A stretch of DNA of 64,000 bases, taken from the NCBI GenBank assembly GCA_946800325.1, contig OX326961.1, positions 46,649,415 through 46,713,414 of the forward strand, read 5' to 3'. Of this stretch, positions 36,522 through 47,931 are shown piece after piece. This DNA comes from Luzula sylvatica. Its lineage: Eukaryota; Streptophyta; Magnoliopsida; Poales; Juncaceae. Each line of letters begins with the position of its first letter. Within the stretch, counting starts at the first letter, position 1. The notes beneath the pieces were generated by a model. The model saw nothing but the letters and a program-made list of their open reading frames with translations, was not told the DNA's origin and did no database searches. A program made the translations under genes and the position numbers.

Positions 36522-37494
36522 GACCTGTTCGGCAAGGGTGGAATAGAGTAGAATAGAGGAATAAATGAGTTAATCCACTCTATTCCAGCCGAACAAGAGT
36601 GGAATAGCATGGAATAAAAATATAGAAAAGAGAATTATCTCTATTTCATGTTTGAGATGGAATAGCTCTATTCCGCGGATTAGCGAAATATTTAGACCAA
36701 ATTGCCCTCGTTAATAATAATAATAATAATAGTATTATTATTATAACAATAATAATTATTATTAAAAAAATAATAATGATAATAATAATAATTATTATTA
36801 TAATAATATAAAAATAAGAATAATAATTACTATTATTACAATAATAATAATTGTTATAATTATAATAATAATAATTACTATTATTATAATAATAATAATA
36901 ATAATAATAATATTACTATAATTAATATTATTATAATAATACTTAATATTATTTTAATTATTATAATAATTATTATTATAATAATAATTATTATAATAAT
37001 TATAATATTACTATAATAATAATATTACTATAATTAATATTATTATAATAATACATAATATTATTTTAATAATAATAATTATAATAATTATAATAATAAT
37101 TATTATAATAATAATAATTATTATAATAATAATAATAATAATAATAATAATTAATATTATTATAATAAAAATAAGAATAATAATAATTATTATTATAATT
37201 ATAATAATAATAATACTAATATTAATAAATAATAATAATAATAATATTATTATTTCGAAAATAAGAATAATAATCATGATTATTATTATTATAATAATTA
37301 ATTATAATAATAATATTAATATTATTATTAATATGATTTGATGTTATTAATATTATTAATATACTAGGGGTATTTTGGTCATTATCAATATCTATTCTCT
37401 TAAACCTATTTTCTTATTTCATTAGTTTTGCCGAACGACTTTGGAATAAAATGATTTAAATTCTATTCCTCTATTCCATCCCTTGCCGAACGGC
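36522..37494. mobile_element. PIF/Harbinger-like MITE with (AAT)n interior, only in copy A
   Basis: Ends carry GTTCGGCAAGGG in inverted orientation (left GACCTGTTCGGC; right CCGAACGGC), flanked by AAG on both sides (36519-36521 and 37495-37497). The corresponding place in copy B (near 56,195) reads ACAAAGTATTTCTT with a single AAG and no element. Most of the inside (36,710-37,370) is AAT/ATT microsatellite. Confidence 0.78.
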
Positions 37495-37559
37495 AAGTGT
37501 TTCTTGAAAGAAATACACCAAGTGCAGGGAATAATTAACAGTGAGGTGGAAGGTGTCAG

Positions 37560-38040
37560 TGTCTAGTCTACTGCAAAAGCCCTGTAATAAGCGAAATCCC
37601 AGTCCTTCGCTTCACGTGGTTGCTTTCCTCTCTTTCCCTCCTCTCTCCCTCAAAATTTATCGCATTTCTTGCTCCTTTCGATTGAAGTAGTAGAGAGTGG
37701 AAACAGGTATCTAGTAGATCTACATTCGCCACATTGTATTTTTCTTTCTAATTTCTCATGCATTTTTGCTATTTTGTTAGTTTTTCACCTTGTTTTTCTT
37801 ACTTTTTGTGTATTCGAAGGATCACATTTTAGTGTATAAAGAGAAATATTTGTTAATGCTCGAATTCAATGGATTTAGCTTCGATTTTCTTTGATTTTGT
37901 TTTGTTTTCTTCTGTTTATTTTGAATTTGGGTTCTCGGGTTTTGGCTAAGATTTCGCCATTCGTGCTATGAACAGGTGAATAGGAGATCTTACTGAAATT
38001 GTACGTGAACAGCTGTTCTGATTTGGGAGTTTTGAACAAA
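37560..38040 (+). promoter_or_regulatory. 5' UTR with intron, EFR3-like gene A
   Basis: A leader exon ends GGAAACAG at about 37707 before GTATCT. The intron ends TGAACAG at about 37977, and 63 bases of leader precede the ATG. The same structure occurs in copy B (about 56,400-56,900). Confidence 0.55.
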
Positions 38041-41000
38041 ATGGGGATTATATCACGAAAAATATTTCCATCTTGTGGTAACTTGTGTGTTTGCTGCCCT
38101 GCACTTCGTCCAAGCTCACGGCGACCAGTGAAACGGTACAAGAAATTGCTGTCTGAAATCTTCCCCAAAACACAAGTAAATCTCCTTTTCCTTTGTAGTT
38201 ATCCTTTTTCTGGATTTTCTTTGCTCGATTTAGTAAGAATGTGGTAGCATTGTAATTTTGACTATATTCTTCATTGCATGTTAGTTTTTAGTTAGGTATT
38301 TTAGGTTAAATTACTGTCAATATTGCTTATCTTCCAGTTGTATTTCTTTACTGCATTTGTTGGATTGAAACCAGTCCTAAACTCATAATTACATTCATGA
38401 ATCGTTTTTTAAATTCTTTTAACATGAAATTAAATTCGCAGGACGGTGCAGTGAATGAAAGGAAAATCATGAAATTGTGCGAATATGCAGCCAAGAATCC
38501 TCTTCGCATCCCTAAGGTTTCTCCTTCTCTATCTCTGTTTGAGGTTTTATTTTCTGAATTTTTGAATTACTAGTGCAAAATTCGATTTCAAATTCCAAAT
38601 AGATTGCCAAGTTTTTGGAGCAAAGAAGTCACAAGGAGCTTCGATTCGAGCACGTCAACTTTATCAAAATCATCACCGAAGCCTATTCAAAATTGCTCTA
38701 CATTTGCAAGGAACAAATGTAAAATTCTCTTAATTTTTCAATTATACCCCTATATTTTAAAATCCTCTGTCTTTTTGTAGGGCTTATTTCGCAATTAGCC
38801 TTGTAAGCGTGGCGAATGAACTTCTAGAAAGCAAGCATCAAGATATTCAAATCCTCGGTTGCCAAACTCTCACCAAATTCATCTACACTCAGGTTACAAA
38901 TATTCAATTATAACTTATTTTAACATATCATTTTTTATTTTTCATAGATTTTAATTCTTTTTTTTATCCGTGAATAGAATGACAACACATATGCACGTAA
39001 CATAGAGAGGTTAGTGTGCAAAGTTTGCACATTATCTCATGAACATGGTGACAAACAAAGTCTTATTCGCTCAACAAGCTTACAATGCTTATCCTCAATG
39101 GTATAAATTATCAATTATTATTATTCTCCTTTTTTTACTCGCAAAATATATTACTAAATTTACCTTTACATTATTATCTTTCAATTCAGATTTGGTACAT
39201 GACGGAATATTCCTACATGCTCTCCAATTTTGACGCGGTAAATATATTAATTCTATAAATATTAATATTCTTAAAAATTAAAATAAATCTATTAAACCCT
39301 TTGAAATATTTCTGCATTTATATGTATCAGATTATAAATTCCATATTGGAAAATTACCGCAAAGACGAAACTACAAATATTCCTACAAATAATAATAACA
39401 ACAATAATAATAATGTTGAAGAAGAGAGAAACACACCGCAACACAATTGGGTTGATGAGATTGCTCGATGCGAAGGACGAGCCAGCTCAATTGTTTCCGC
39501 TGATGTCAGCCCTAGAAATATAAACACCACTTCTCCAAGACAAACAGACAGGTTGGGGTATTTCTGACAAAATGCTTAAATGTTAGACAAAATAATTTTG
39601 TTATTTTTGTTGGATGGACAGGGAGGAGCAACAGGAGGAGAACCCAGAAGAGTGGGCCCACATCTGCGTGCAAAAACTTGCTGAGCTGGCGAAAGAGAGC
39701 ACAACAATGCGTCTCATCTTGGAACCAATGTTTGCTTTTTTAGATACTAACAAACAGTGGTCCCCACGTCACGGTTTGGCTCTGCTCGTCTTATCTGACT
39801 TGTCTTACTCTGACAAAAACTCAGGTCTGTAATAAATGATATTTGCAAACGGTCCCTGCATTATGCCTAAATTGCATAAAAGCCCTTATATATACCAAAT
39901 AATTATTGCAGGAAATGAGAAGTTGATTCTGACAGCCGTAATTCGTCACTTAGACCATAAAAACATAGCAAGCGATCCACAATTAAAATCAGAAATAGTT
40001 CAGACACTGACATCACTCGCTCGCTCGCTGAGGTCACGCGGCATAAGCGCTGAGCTGGCAGTCGTGAGTGATTTATGCAGACATTTGCGGAAGTGTCTAG
40101 AAGCACTTGTGGAGAGTAATAACGATAACGGTATTGAAGAGTCGAGTTTGAACGAATCTCTTCAGAATTCAATTGAAGATTGCCTTTTAGAGATTGTTAA
40201 AGGGGTAATTAAATAATAGAATACTCTCTCTCTCTCTCTCTCTCCACTTTTTGATAATTCACTAATTATAATTAAAATTTTGAAATACTAGATGAAGGAT
40301 TCAAATGTAATATTTGATATGATGGCGATAACGTTAGAGAAACTTCCTGCATTTAATGCTGTATCGAGAGCTACAATTGGCAGTCTATTAATTCTCTCTC
40401 ACATCCTCTCGTTGACTTCTCTTTCCTCCCAAAATCTCACAGTAAATTTCTCCTATTTTATTTGGAACTTTGCTATTATCCCAAAATAATAATTATAATA
40501 TTTTTGAATGATTTTTTCAGGTTTTTCCAGAAATGTTTCTGATTCAAATACTGAAATCCATGACGCATCCAGATCCAGAAACGAGATTGGGGGCACATTT
40601 GTTATTCTCGTCAGTACTCGTCAGAGCACCACATCATCAAAGAGGGGACTCGGAATATTTATACGAGACCAAGAAATGGCAGTCTAGAACCACGTCAGTC
40701 TTTGCCTCGGCCACTGCACTACTCGAGAAACTCAGGAGAGAGAAAGATAGCTTAACTGGAGACAATAATAATAATAACGCTAAGAATAATGTTAGTTATT
40801 CTAAGGAGAGAGAAAATAAGAATTATTCTGTGTTTTTCGCCAAGTTGGGATTTTCGGTTTGCCAAGAGTTCAGTGCAAATGAAATGGTATGAATATTCAC
40901 AAAGATATATCTTGATTATAAGATTTGTATATATTTATTTTGTTTTGTTTTTGGTTTATTTGAAATAGGAAAATAATATTGTTACGTTGAGCGAAGATCA

Positions 41001-42665
41001 AGTGGGTCAGATATTATCGGTTATATGGATACAAGCAAATCAAGTTGATAATTTGCCTTTTAATTACGAAGCAATTGCTCATTCTTTTAATTTGACTCTT
41101 CTCGCATCTCATCTCAAGGTACAATCTTTTTTTATTGATTAATTTCATTTTTTTAAAATAATTTGCCTTTTAATTACGAAGCAATTGCTCATTCTTTTAA
41201 TAATTAATATCATTTTTTTATTACTGCAGAATTCTAGTAATTGCAATATAACTCGGCTATTTCAGCTTGCTTTCTCTCTCAGAAACACTGCTCTTTCAAC
41301 AAACGGTACAATTTTTTTTATTTTTGCGTTGGTTTTTGTCTTTTAGTGCAAATTTTCTGATTTTTTTTTCTTTGTAGAAAATTTGCCGCCAGCTTGTCAG
41401 AGATCCATTTTCACAATGGCAACGAGCATGCTTGCTATTTGTGGAAAGATATTTAATATTACCGAACTAACCGACTCGATGAAATGTTATTCCTCTCCCA
41501 CTGTAATGTTTCCTTACATAATTTTTTTTTAATTCCTCCAATTCATCAATACATTAATTATTGTTTGTATATAATATATTTTATTTTTTATCAGATTGAC
41601 CCGTATCTAAGAATCGGGGAGGATTTGCAATTATACGTGAGACACCAATCAGATCTAATCAGCTTTGGCTCAGAATCCGATCAAAACGCATCGAGATCCG
41701 TGCTAAACAACTTGAGAGAATCCATTATTCCAAACTCGCAAATAATAAACAGCATTGTAATCTCGCTCTCAACCTCTACCAAAGTAAGTATTTTTTTTTC
41801 TCTTTTCAGTATTTGATGAATTATTGTTTGATTTTATTTTGGTTTGATATATTTTTATTAGTTGGACAAGGATGTGTTATCTAGCGCATGTAATGAGAGT
41901 TTCGTGCCTGACGAGGTGCCCTTGTTTGGATCCAATGCAGTTTTTGACTGGGCCTTTTCAGAAGAATCTCTCTCCTTAGACGAGGTATTTTAAAAACTTT
42001 ATATAGATAAAATAAACAAATTTTTAATTTTATTTCTTATATTTTATCGGGACATGGAAATAGGAGTGTTCGAGGACTTCTTCGGTTGATGGAGGAATTA
42101 CAGCCAATGAAACGCCAGCTGTCAGTTTCCCTCAGCCGCCTCTTCCTCACGTCATTAGTGTCGGCCAATTACTCCAATCAGTATGCCTTCTTTTATCCTT
42201 AACCCCTTAAATTCATCTTTTAATTTCGTAATTTGTAATAAACTAATAATACTTTTTGTTTCTTTTTTGAAGGCCTTGCATGTGGCTGGACAGGTGGCAG
42301 GTACGTCCGTGTCCACATCTCCTCTCCCGTATGGCACGATGGCGAGTCAGTGCGAGGCACTGGGCATGGGCTCGAGAAAGAAACTCTCGAGCTGGTTGAC
42401 TAATGGCTATGATTCCTCTGAAGATGCTAACTTGCCAGATCTCAACTCTCATATTGCTCTTCAAAAGGTATCGTATCCCAAGTTTTCTAAATTTGAACAC
42501 CTTGAATATTAAGTTCAGTATGCTAATAGATATGATGATATTATATAGGTAAATTCGTACTCGTCCAGTGAGATGGATATGTTTGTTCCGTCAGAGCCGT
42601 GGAGGGCACTTCGACTTCCTCCGGCAAGTCCTTTCGATAACTTCTTGAAGGCAGCACATTGTTAG
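38041..42665 (+). CDS. EFOP: EFR3-like protein (EFOP / SEMI-ROLLED LEAF 2 family), copy A
   Basis: Nineteen coding exons: 38041-38175, 38442-38516, 38603-38718, 38781-38892, 38978-39100, 39191-39238, 39331-39551, 39622-39824, 39912-40204, 40292-40441, 40521-40886, 40969-41118, 41230-41305, 41378-41502, 41595-41783, 41862-41984, 42064-42180, 42273-42467, 42549-42665. The spliced frame is open for about 977 residues. The N-terminus has a Cys cluster (CGNLCVCCPALR) followed by basic residues, the likely S-acylated membrane anchor. The body is ARM/HEAT-like helical repeats. The family forms the plasma-membrane scaffold that recruits PI4-kinase alpha for PI4P synthesis. Exon 7 ends at a GTTGGG donor, where copy B has GTAGGG. 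Intron 12 contains a stray copy of part of exon 12. Confidence 0.88.
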
Positions 42666-42981
42666 AAGTTAATAATATTCAGTACATCTTTTGTGTTGTA
42701 GCGTACAAACTCAGTTTCAGAGATTTGTGTCTTTATTTATGCTCTCCAAAGAAAAATTGAAGTTGTGGAGGACGAAGAATTCATTCACAAAGAACTATAA
42801 AATAGTCTGTTTTTATCATTCATATCCAATCAGTTCAGTGTTCTCTTTTGCTAAAACTAAAGCCCATACATAAAAGTACACTAAACAAACAGATAGCCAT
42901 AATAGAGTGTGTGAGAGAGAGAGAGAGGAGAGGAGAGAGAAACCCTCGATCAATCAAAACCAAACTAGAAACGCAGTTGTT

Positions 42982-43330
42982 TTACTTGGCCATCATGACC
43001 TTGATGAAATCTCGTAGTTGATTTGGCCGTCGCCGTTCACGTTAGATTCACGGATCATCTCGTCGACCTCCTCGCCGGTGAGCTTCTTGCCACGATTGGT
43101 CATTCATGACGTGGCAGAATTCTGCGACGGAGATGAAACCGTTCTGTTCCTTGTCGAAGACCCGGAACGCCTCCTTGAGCTCCTCCTCTGAGTTCGTATC
43201 CTTCATTTTGCGAGCCATCAAGTTGAAAATCGATCGTTCCGTTACCGTCTGCCTCAACTTCGTTTATCATGTCTTGAAGCTCCTTGAGCTCCTCCTCTGA
43301 GTTCGTGTCCTTCACTGCCAGCGATTCAGT
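42982..43330 (-). pseudogene. Calmodulin pseudogene
   Basis: The minus strand encodes calmodulin pieces: [51 protein letters not shown] and a terminal MMAK stop. They fall in different frames with deletions, and the order is rearranged: a second SEEELKE copy joins [20 protein letters not shown]-hand loops are partly present. No full-length frame exists, so it is a decayed C-lobe copy. It sits just downstream of EFR3-like copy A, in opposite orientation. Confidence 0.85.
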
Positions 43331-44054
43331 AGCATGTTTTGGTTGGTCTCCATTATAGATTTTACAAATGTACAACAATACGCACACGGCATGTAAAGTC
43401 CACATGCAGCCATCGACGCCGGAAATCCCACGTGCAGTCATCGACGTAGTTGTTGTTTTCGTATATCTCGGATGTAGATTGTATGAAGTTAATTACTCCA
43501 TTTAAAATCTCGAGAGTAAATATTTTCCAATATTCTAGGTAAAGTAATGCGGTTGCGTTTACCGCAACTGAGAATAAGTTGAATAATTTAATTGCCAAAG
43601 GCAATATATGGACGGAACCCGCACTTATCTCCAAATAAACAATATATGAGTTGAATGCCAAGAACCATGTCAGTACTATGTAATCCGCAAATTCGCCGTA
43701 TTCTCTAAGATAGATTATGAAGTAAATGACATATATCACCAAATTAAAAAAGGGGAATTCCTAAAAAACCCCCTAACTTTTTTGGGATTCCTCAAAAACC
43801 CCCTAACTTTTTGATTATTTGAAAAACCCCCTAGAAATCTAATTTAATTCTTGAAAAACCCCCTACAAAGGTTAACATTAACATTCCATCCAATTATTAT
43901 TTTTCTGGACAAAAATACCCTTCTTGATTTTCATTTATAAATTCTTTTATTCAATACAAATTAATAAATACATAAATAAATTAAATATTTCATGATAAAT
44001 ATTTCACGTTATTATAATTAAAAATAATTTATGATAATATTTTACAACTCATTA

Positions 44055-44059
<5 letters not shown>

Positions 44060-44121
<62 letters not shown>
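44060..44121. repeat. (TA)n microsatellite
   Basis: TA runs flank both FAR1-type MULEs: here, 47799-47838, 47904-47931 and 51609-51666. Confidence 0.95.
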
Positions 44122-44124
<3 letters not shown>

Positions 44125-47100
44125 TTTGGCTAGGACGCTATTAATAGCACGAGAGAGTTTAATACTATTAATTTTTAAACCGTCAGATTCCCATTCAGAT
44201 TAAGATTTGATGATCAAACATGCAATGGATGGAAACTTAACACCACCGTTTATTTCTTTCATATTAGGAAAATTAATATTGCATACACTCCTATTCCCAG
44301 ATATTATTTGACCGCATTAAATAAGGAAATAGTATATTGCACTTGATTGCACCAAATAATTCATTCATGTATTTCTAATTCTTATGATTCATAAGTTATG
44401 AATAACTTCAAGAACTTGTTGTCGGTTCATTATTAATTCACAGATTTTTCAGACTATTATAAAATTTGATTGTTATGATCTTTTGTAGTGTTTGGGATTA
44501 TAAATTTGATGCTAGACAAATGTACCATAACTGATTTTAATAAAGAAAAATATTAATTGGAAGTTCCATCTAAACATCGAACTCATATAAATTGAAAAAT
44601 ATTCATTCTCAGGACATACATGATTCTAAAATTTTGAAGAGTGCAACAAAAGAAAAATACAACCAGCAGATTCATACGCAATACATCATGAAACATTAAA
44701 TAAAATCAAGATACAAAATAGTTCCTACAAATACTACATATTAAGCATTTTCGAAACTTGTACATCTTTTAAGCTCTTCCCTGAAAAAAAATAATTACAT
44801 GTTAGATTAGAACTCACTTATAACCTAAAATTGAAAATATTGAAAATTGTAAATATGTCATTACCTCCTTGCAAGTTGTGAAATAGTGACCCAACTTTCC
44901 ACATTTTCTTTGCTTTCTCTCAGATTGTGGCTTCCATCGTTGTGCTTTTCTTTTACCCTTGCATTGCGATTCTGGAGGATCTTTAGGTGTAATTACCTCT
45001 CTAACTTCTTGCTTTTTATTCACAATATCGTTTCCTCCAGAGCTTTCCGTTTCCTCATTTATGTTCTCGTTCAACTTTTTCATCGATTCATTGAATATTG
45101 CAATTTCATCCGTAATTGTATCTATCCGCGTAGAAGTCATTTCAAATGCTTCGAAATTGTGTGATCCTTGTGACACTAATTTCATAACCTTTGAACTTAA
45201 AATTTTGAAACGCAATGCCTTAGATTCCAATGATTCACCCATTAATACACTTCGGGTACTCGATGCCATTGACTCCCCTTTTGCATTTTTGGTCCATCTT
45301 GTTAAGATATAACGAGATGGAATAGAATGCATGTTTACATGATTCATTACCTTCAAAACATGAGGACATAATAAGCCTTCAAACTCAAACTTCTTGCAAT
45401 TACACGAAATTATGGATTTGGATTCATTAACCTCAACGATATATGAAAGCATCCGTTGATTGCAAATGAAAGGATTATGTATGGTCCTTACATTGAATAC
45501 CAATGGATTCTCCATCTCGAACACATTGTAACCAGAACTAGTTTGTAATGATTCTTTGAATTCCGAGAAGATATTTCTTGTATATGCCTCACGAGCTTGA
45601 AATTCGATTGGATCGCGCGAACACAATGATGCTTTTCCATCGATTGTTCGATAGTCCTCCTCATCTTCTCTGGCAAAGCGACTTTCGAGGATCTTCTCAA
45701 AACGAATTACAAATGTATATATCGATTCTTGGCAATCCATCCATATTTTAATCAAGGCATTCATACTCTCACTTCTTTGTGACGATGACATGCCCGCGAA
45801 AAACGTATCACGAAAAAATGCCGGAACCCATTGTGCACGGCATTTATTTTAATCCATATTTTAATCCATCCATGTTTTAAATGGGTATTATCATCTATTT
45901 CATGCTTAACAATCATTTCTTTCCAATTACTATCAAATTCGTCAATTGTTAAACTGTCATCAATGCATGACTTAAATTCATCTTCAAACCCCACTTTGTC
46001 ATGATAAAACACACTTAAATGTTCTCTTGCTTTTCGCATTATGTGCCATTCACAACACCTGTGTATTGTATTTGGAAACACATCTGCAATTGCTTTCTTC
46101 ATTGCCAAATCTTGATCTGTGATTATTGCTTTTGGATGAACACCTGACATTGCTTCAAGCCATGTTCTAAATAACCAACAAAAGCTATCAGCTTTCTCAT
46201 CTCTAATCAGAGCGCACCCAAAAAAAATTGATTGCCAGTGATGATTTACCCCTATGAAAGGAGCAAACGGCATGCTATATTTATTGGTCATGTACGTTGT
46301 ATCGAACGTTATTACATCTCCAAAGTTCTTGTATGCCACTCTCGACCTTCCATCAATCCAAAAGATATAGCGTGCCGCCCCTTCATCGTCGAAATTTATT
46401 TTCGAATAGAAAAGAGGATCGGTAGCTTTTCGTTCTTCAAAATATGCGAGCGTGGTTGCTACATCAAGCCCGACAAGTTTCTGTTTTCTTTTTGCAATCT
46501 CATTATTTAAATCTTTTTGAACGAAGGAAAGATTCTGGGACCCTCCCTCTCTTGCAGCCAAGAAAGCCATAATTTGGGTAGTGGGTATATTTTGTTCTCT
46601 TAGCAAGTGTATTAACACTTTTTGTTCTTCGGTTATTGTTCGGTAAGATCTGCAGTATCGCATTTTAGAGGGACTAGCTATCAAACTATGGTTATGCTTT
46701 GTTTCGCATTTGGTTATCCTCCATTTGCCATCAGTTTCTAGTTTCACCCTTATGTAAGCTTTGCAATCGGTTCGACGGTGGTGCACATTTTTTTGTGGTG
46801 TCCCTATTATTTGCGGTGTTTCGACGTTTTTTCTTTGACCTTTTGAATCAGTTTTTCCTTGTTTCGAACAACACAACAGCCAAGCAGTAATCATGTTATC
46901 TTTCTTTCTTGCCTTGTAGTGGCTAGCCTTTCTGACAGAGAATCCGGTTTTAAAAGCATAAACAGTGTAAAATTTAATTGCTTCTTCTCCACTTTCAAAT
47001 TCCATCCCTACAAATGGCAAATCAATCGTTGTCTCAAGTTCAACTTCACATGTTTGTTGATTATGATATGCACTCGTAAAGTCATATTCCTGGTCACTAC

Positions 47101-47795
47101 TGTTGGGGTTATGCATCTCTTCTCCATCAGTAGAAACTTCAATCAAATGTTCCTGCAAGTTCATATTTGATTTCCATCTTAGGAGGCAAGACCAAATTGA
47201 CAAAATAGACATAATTGAAAAGTGAGCCCTACACATGTTAAGCAACGAAAAAGTGCAATACCTCTCCTAAGAACGGTGGAATATTATCACTCAAACTAGA
47301 AGAAGCTCTAATAACCATGATGAATTAAGATGGATGTGCAGTGTATTTCTTTTACGATATTGGATTTTAAGATTGTTGAAAAATAAGAACAAGAGCCTAT
47401 TAGAAAGATGATTTATGTATTTCCTAATTTAATAGTTTGAAAAATCTGTAAATATTAGATTTTATAATATTTCTTTCTAATCAATAATTTATAAATTAAA
47501 TATAGGATATCCATACATTAATAATTTTCTTAATGAAAGAATTAGAAATACATGAATGAATTATTTGGTGCAATCAAGTGCAATGTTCTATTTCCTTATT
47601 TAATGCGGTCAAATAATATCTGGGAATAGGAATGTATGCAATATTAATTTTCCTAATATGAAAGAAATAAACGGTGGTGTTAAGTTTCCATCCATTGCAT
47701 GTTTGATCATCAAATCTTAATCTGAATGGGAATCTGACGGTTTAAAAATTAATAGTATTAAACTCTCTCGTGCTATTAATAGCGTCCTAGCCAAA

Positions 47796-47798
<3 letters not shown>
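44122..47798 (-). mobile_element. FAR1-type Mutator-like element, copy 1 (minus)
   Basis: 3,677 bp. The ends are GAGTTTGGCTAGGACGC and its inverse, GCGTCCTAGCCAAACTC. The inverted repeats extend about 262 bp, with only a few mismatches (for example CACTCC versus CATTCC). Inside is one transposase gene reading leftward. The element sits in a TA run, so its target duplication (probably TATATATAT) cannot be delimited. Position x here pairs with 95,730 - x in copy 2, and I saw no difference between them. Confidence 0.9.
44769..47318 (-). pseudogene. FAR1/FHY3-like MULE transposase, copy 1, with frameshift
   Basis: Model: exon 1 47318-47262; exon 2 from 47152 to a frameshift near 45,840-45,880; continuing in a second frame to 44865; last exon 44780-44769. 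Domains in order: FAR1 zinc-finger DNA-binding domain (F-x-SGEEAIKFY to CETKHNHS), MULE DDE domain (FDTTYMTNKY, then IITDQDLAM, then CCEWHIMRKA), the FFAGMSSSQRSESMN block, SWIM finger (CNCKKFEFEGLLCPH) and a C-terminal knuckle-like CGKLGHYFTTC lacking its first Cys. The shift lies at a short internal duplication (GGATTAAAATAT twice) just before WVPAFF. The protein cuts and pastes the element in autonomous relatives; here it is probably inactive. Confidence 0.85.
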
Positions 47799-47845
<47 letters not shown>

Positions 47846-47931
47846 TTAATGTAAAAATAAAAAATGCAATGTGAAATAGTATTTATTTAATAATAATAAT
47901 ACTATATATATATATATATAGTATATATATA

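Larger units (their letters stand above)
36206..42724 (+). repeat. Segmental duplication, copy A
   Basis: Matches 54457-61590 in direct orientation over the promoter, all exons and all introns of the EFR3-like gene. Homology begins near ATCAGCGAATCACC and ends after TTTATGCTCTCCAAAGA. The copies are interrupted by different insertions: a MITE in A, and about 1.4 kb in the B promoter. Confidence 0.93.

Noticed and set aside
37011..37277. Minus ORF of almost pure isoleucine
   Set aside because: Translation of the AAT/ATT microsatellite inside the copy A MITE.
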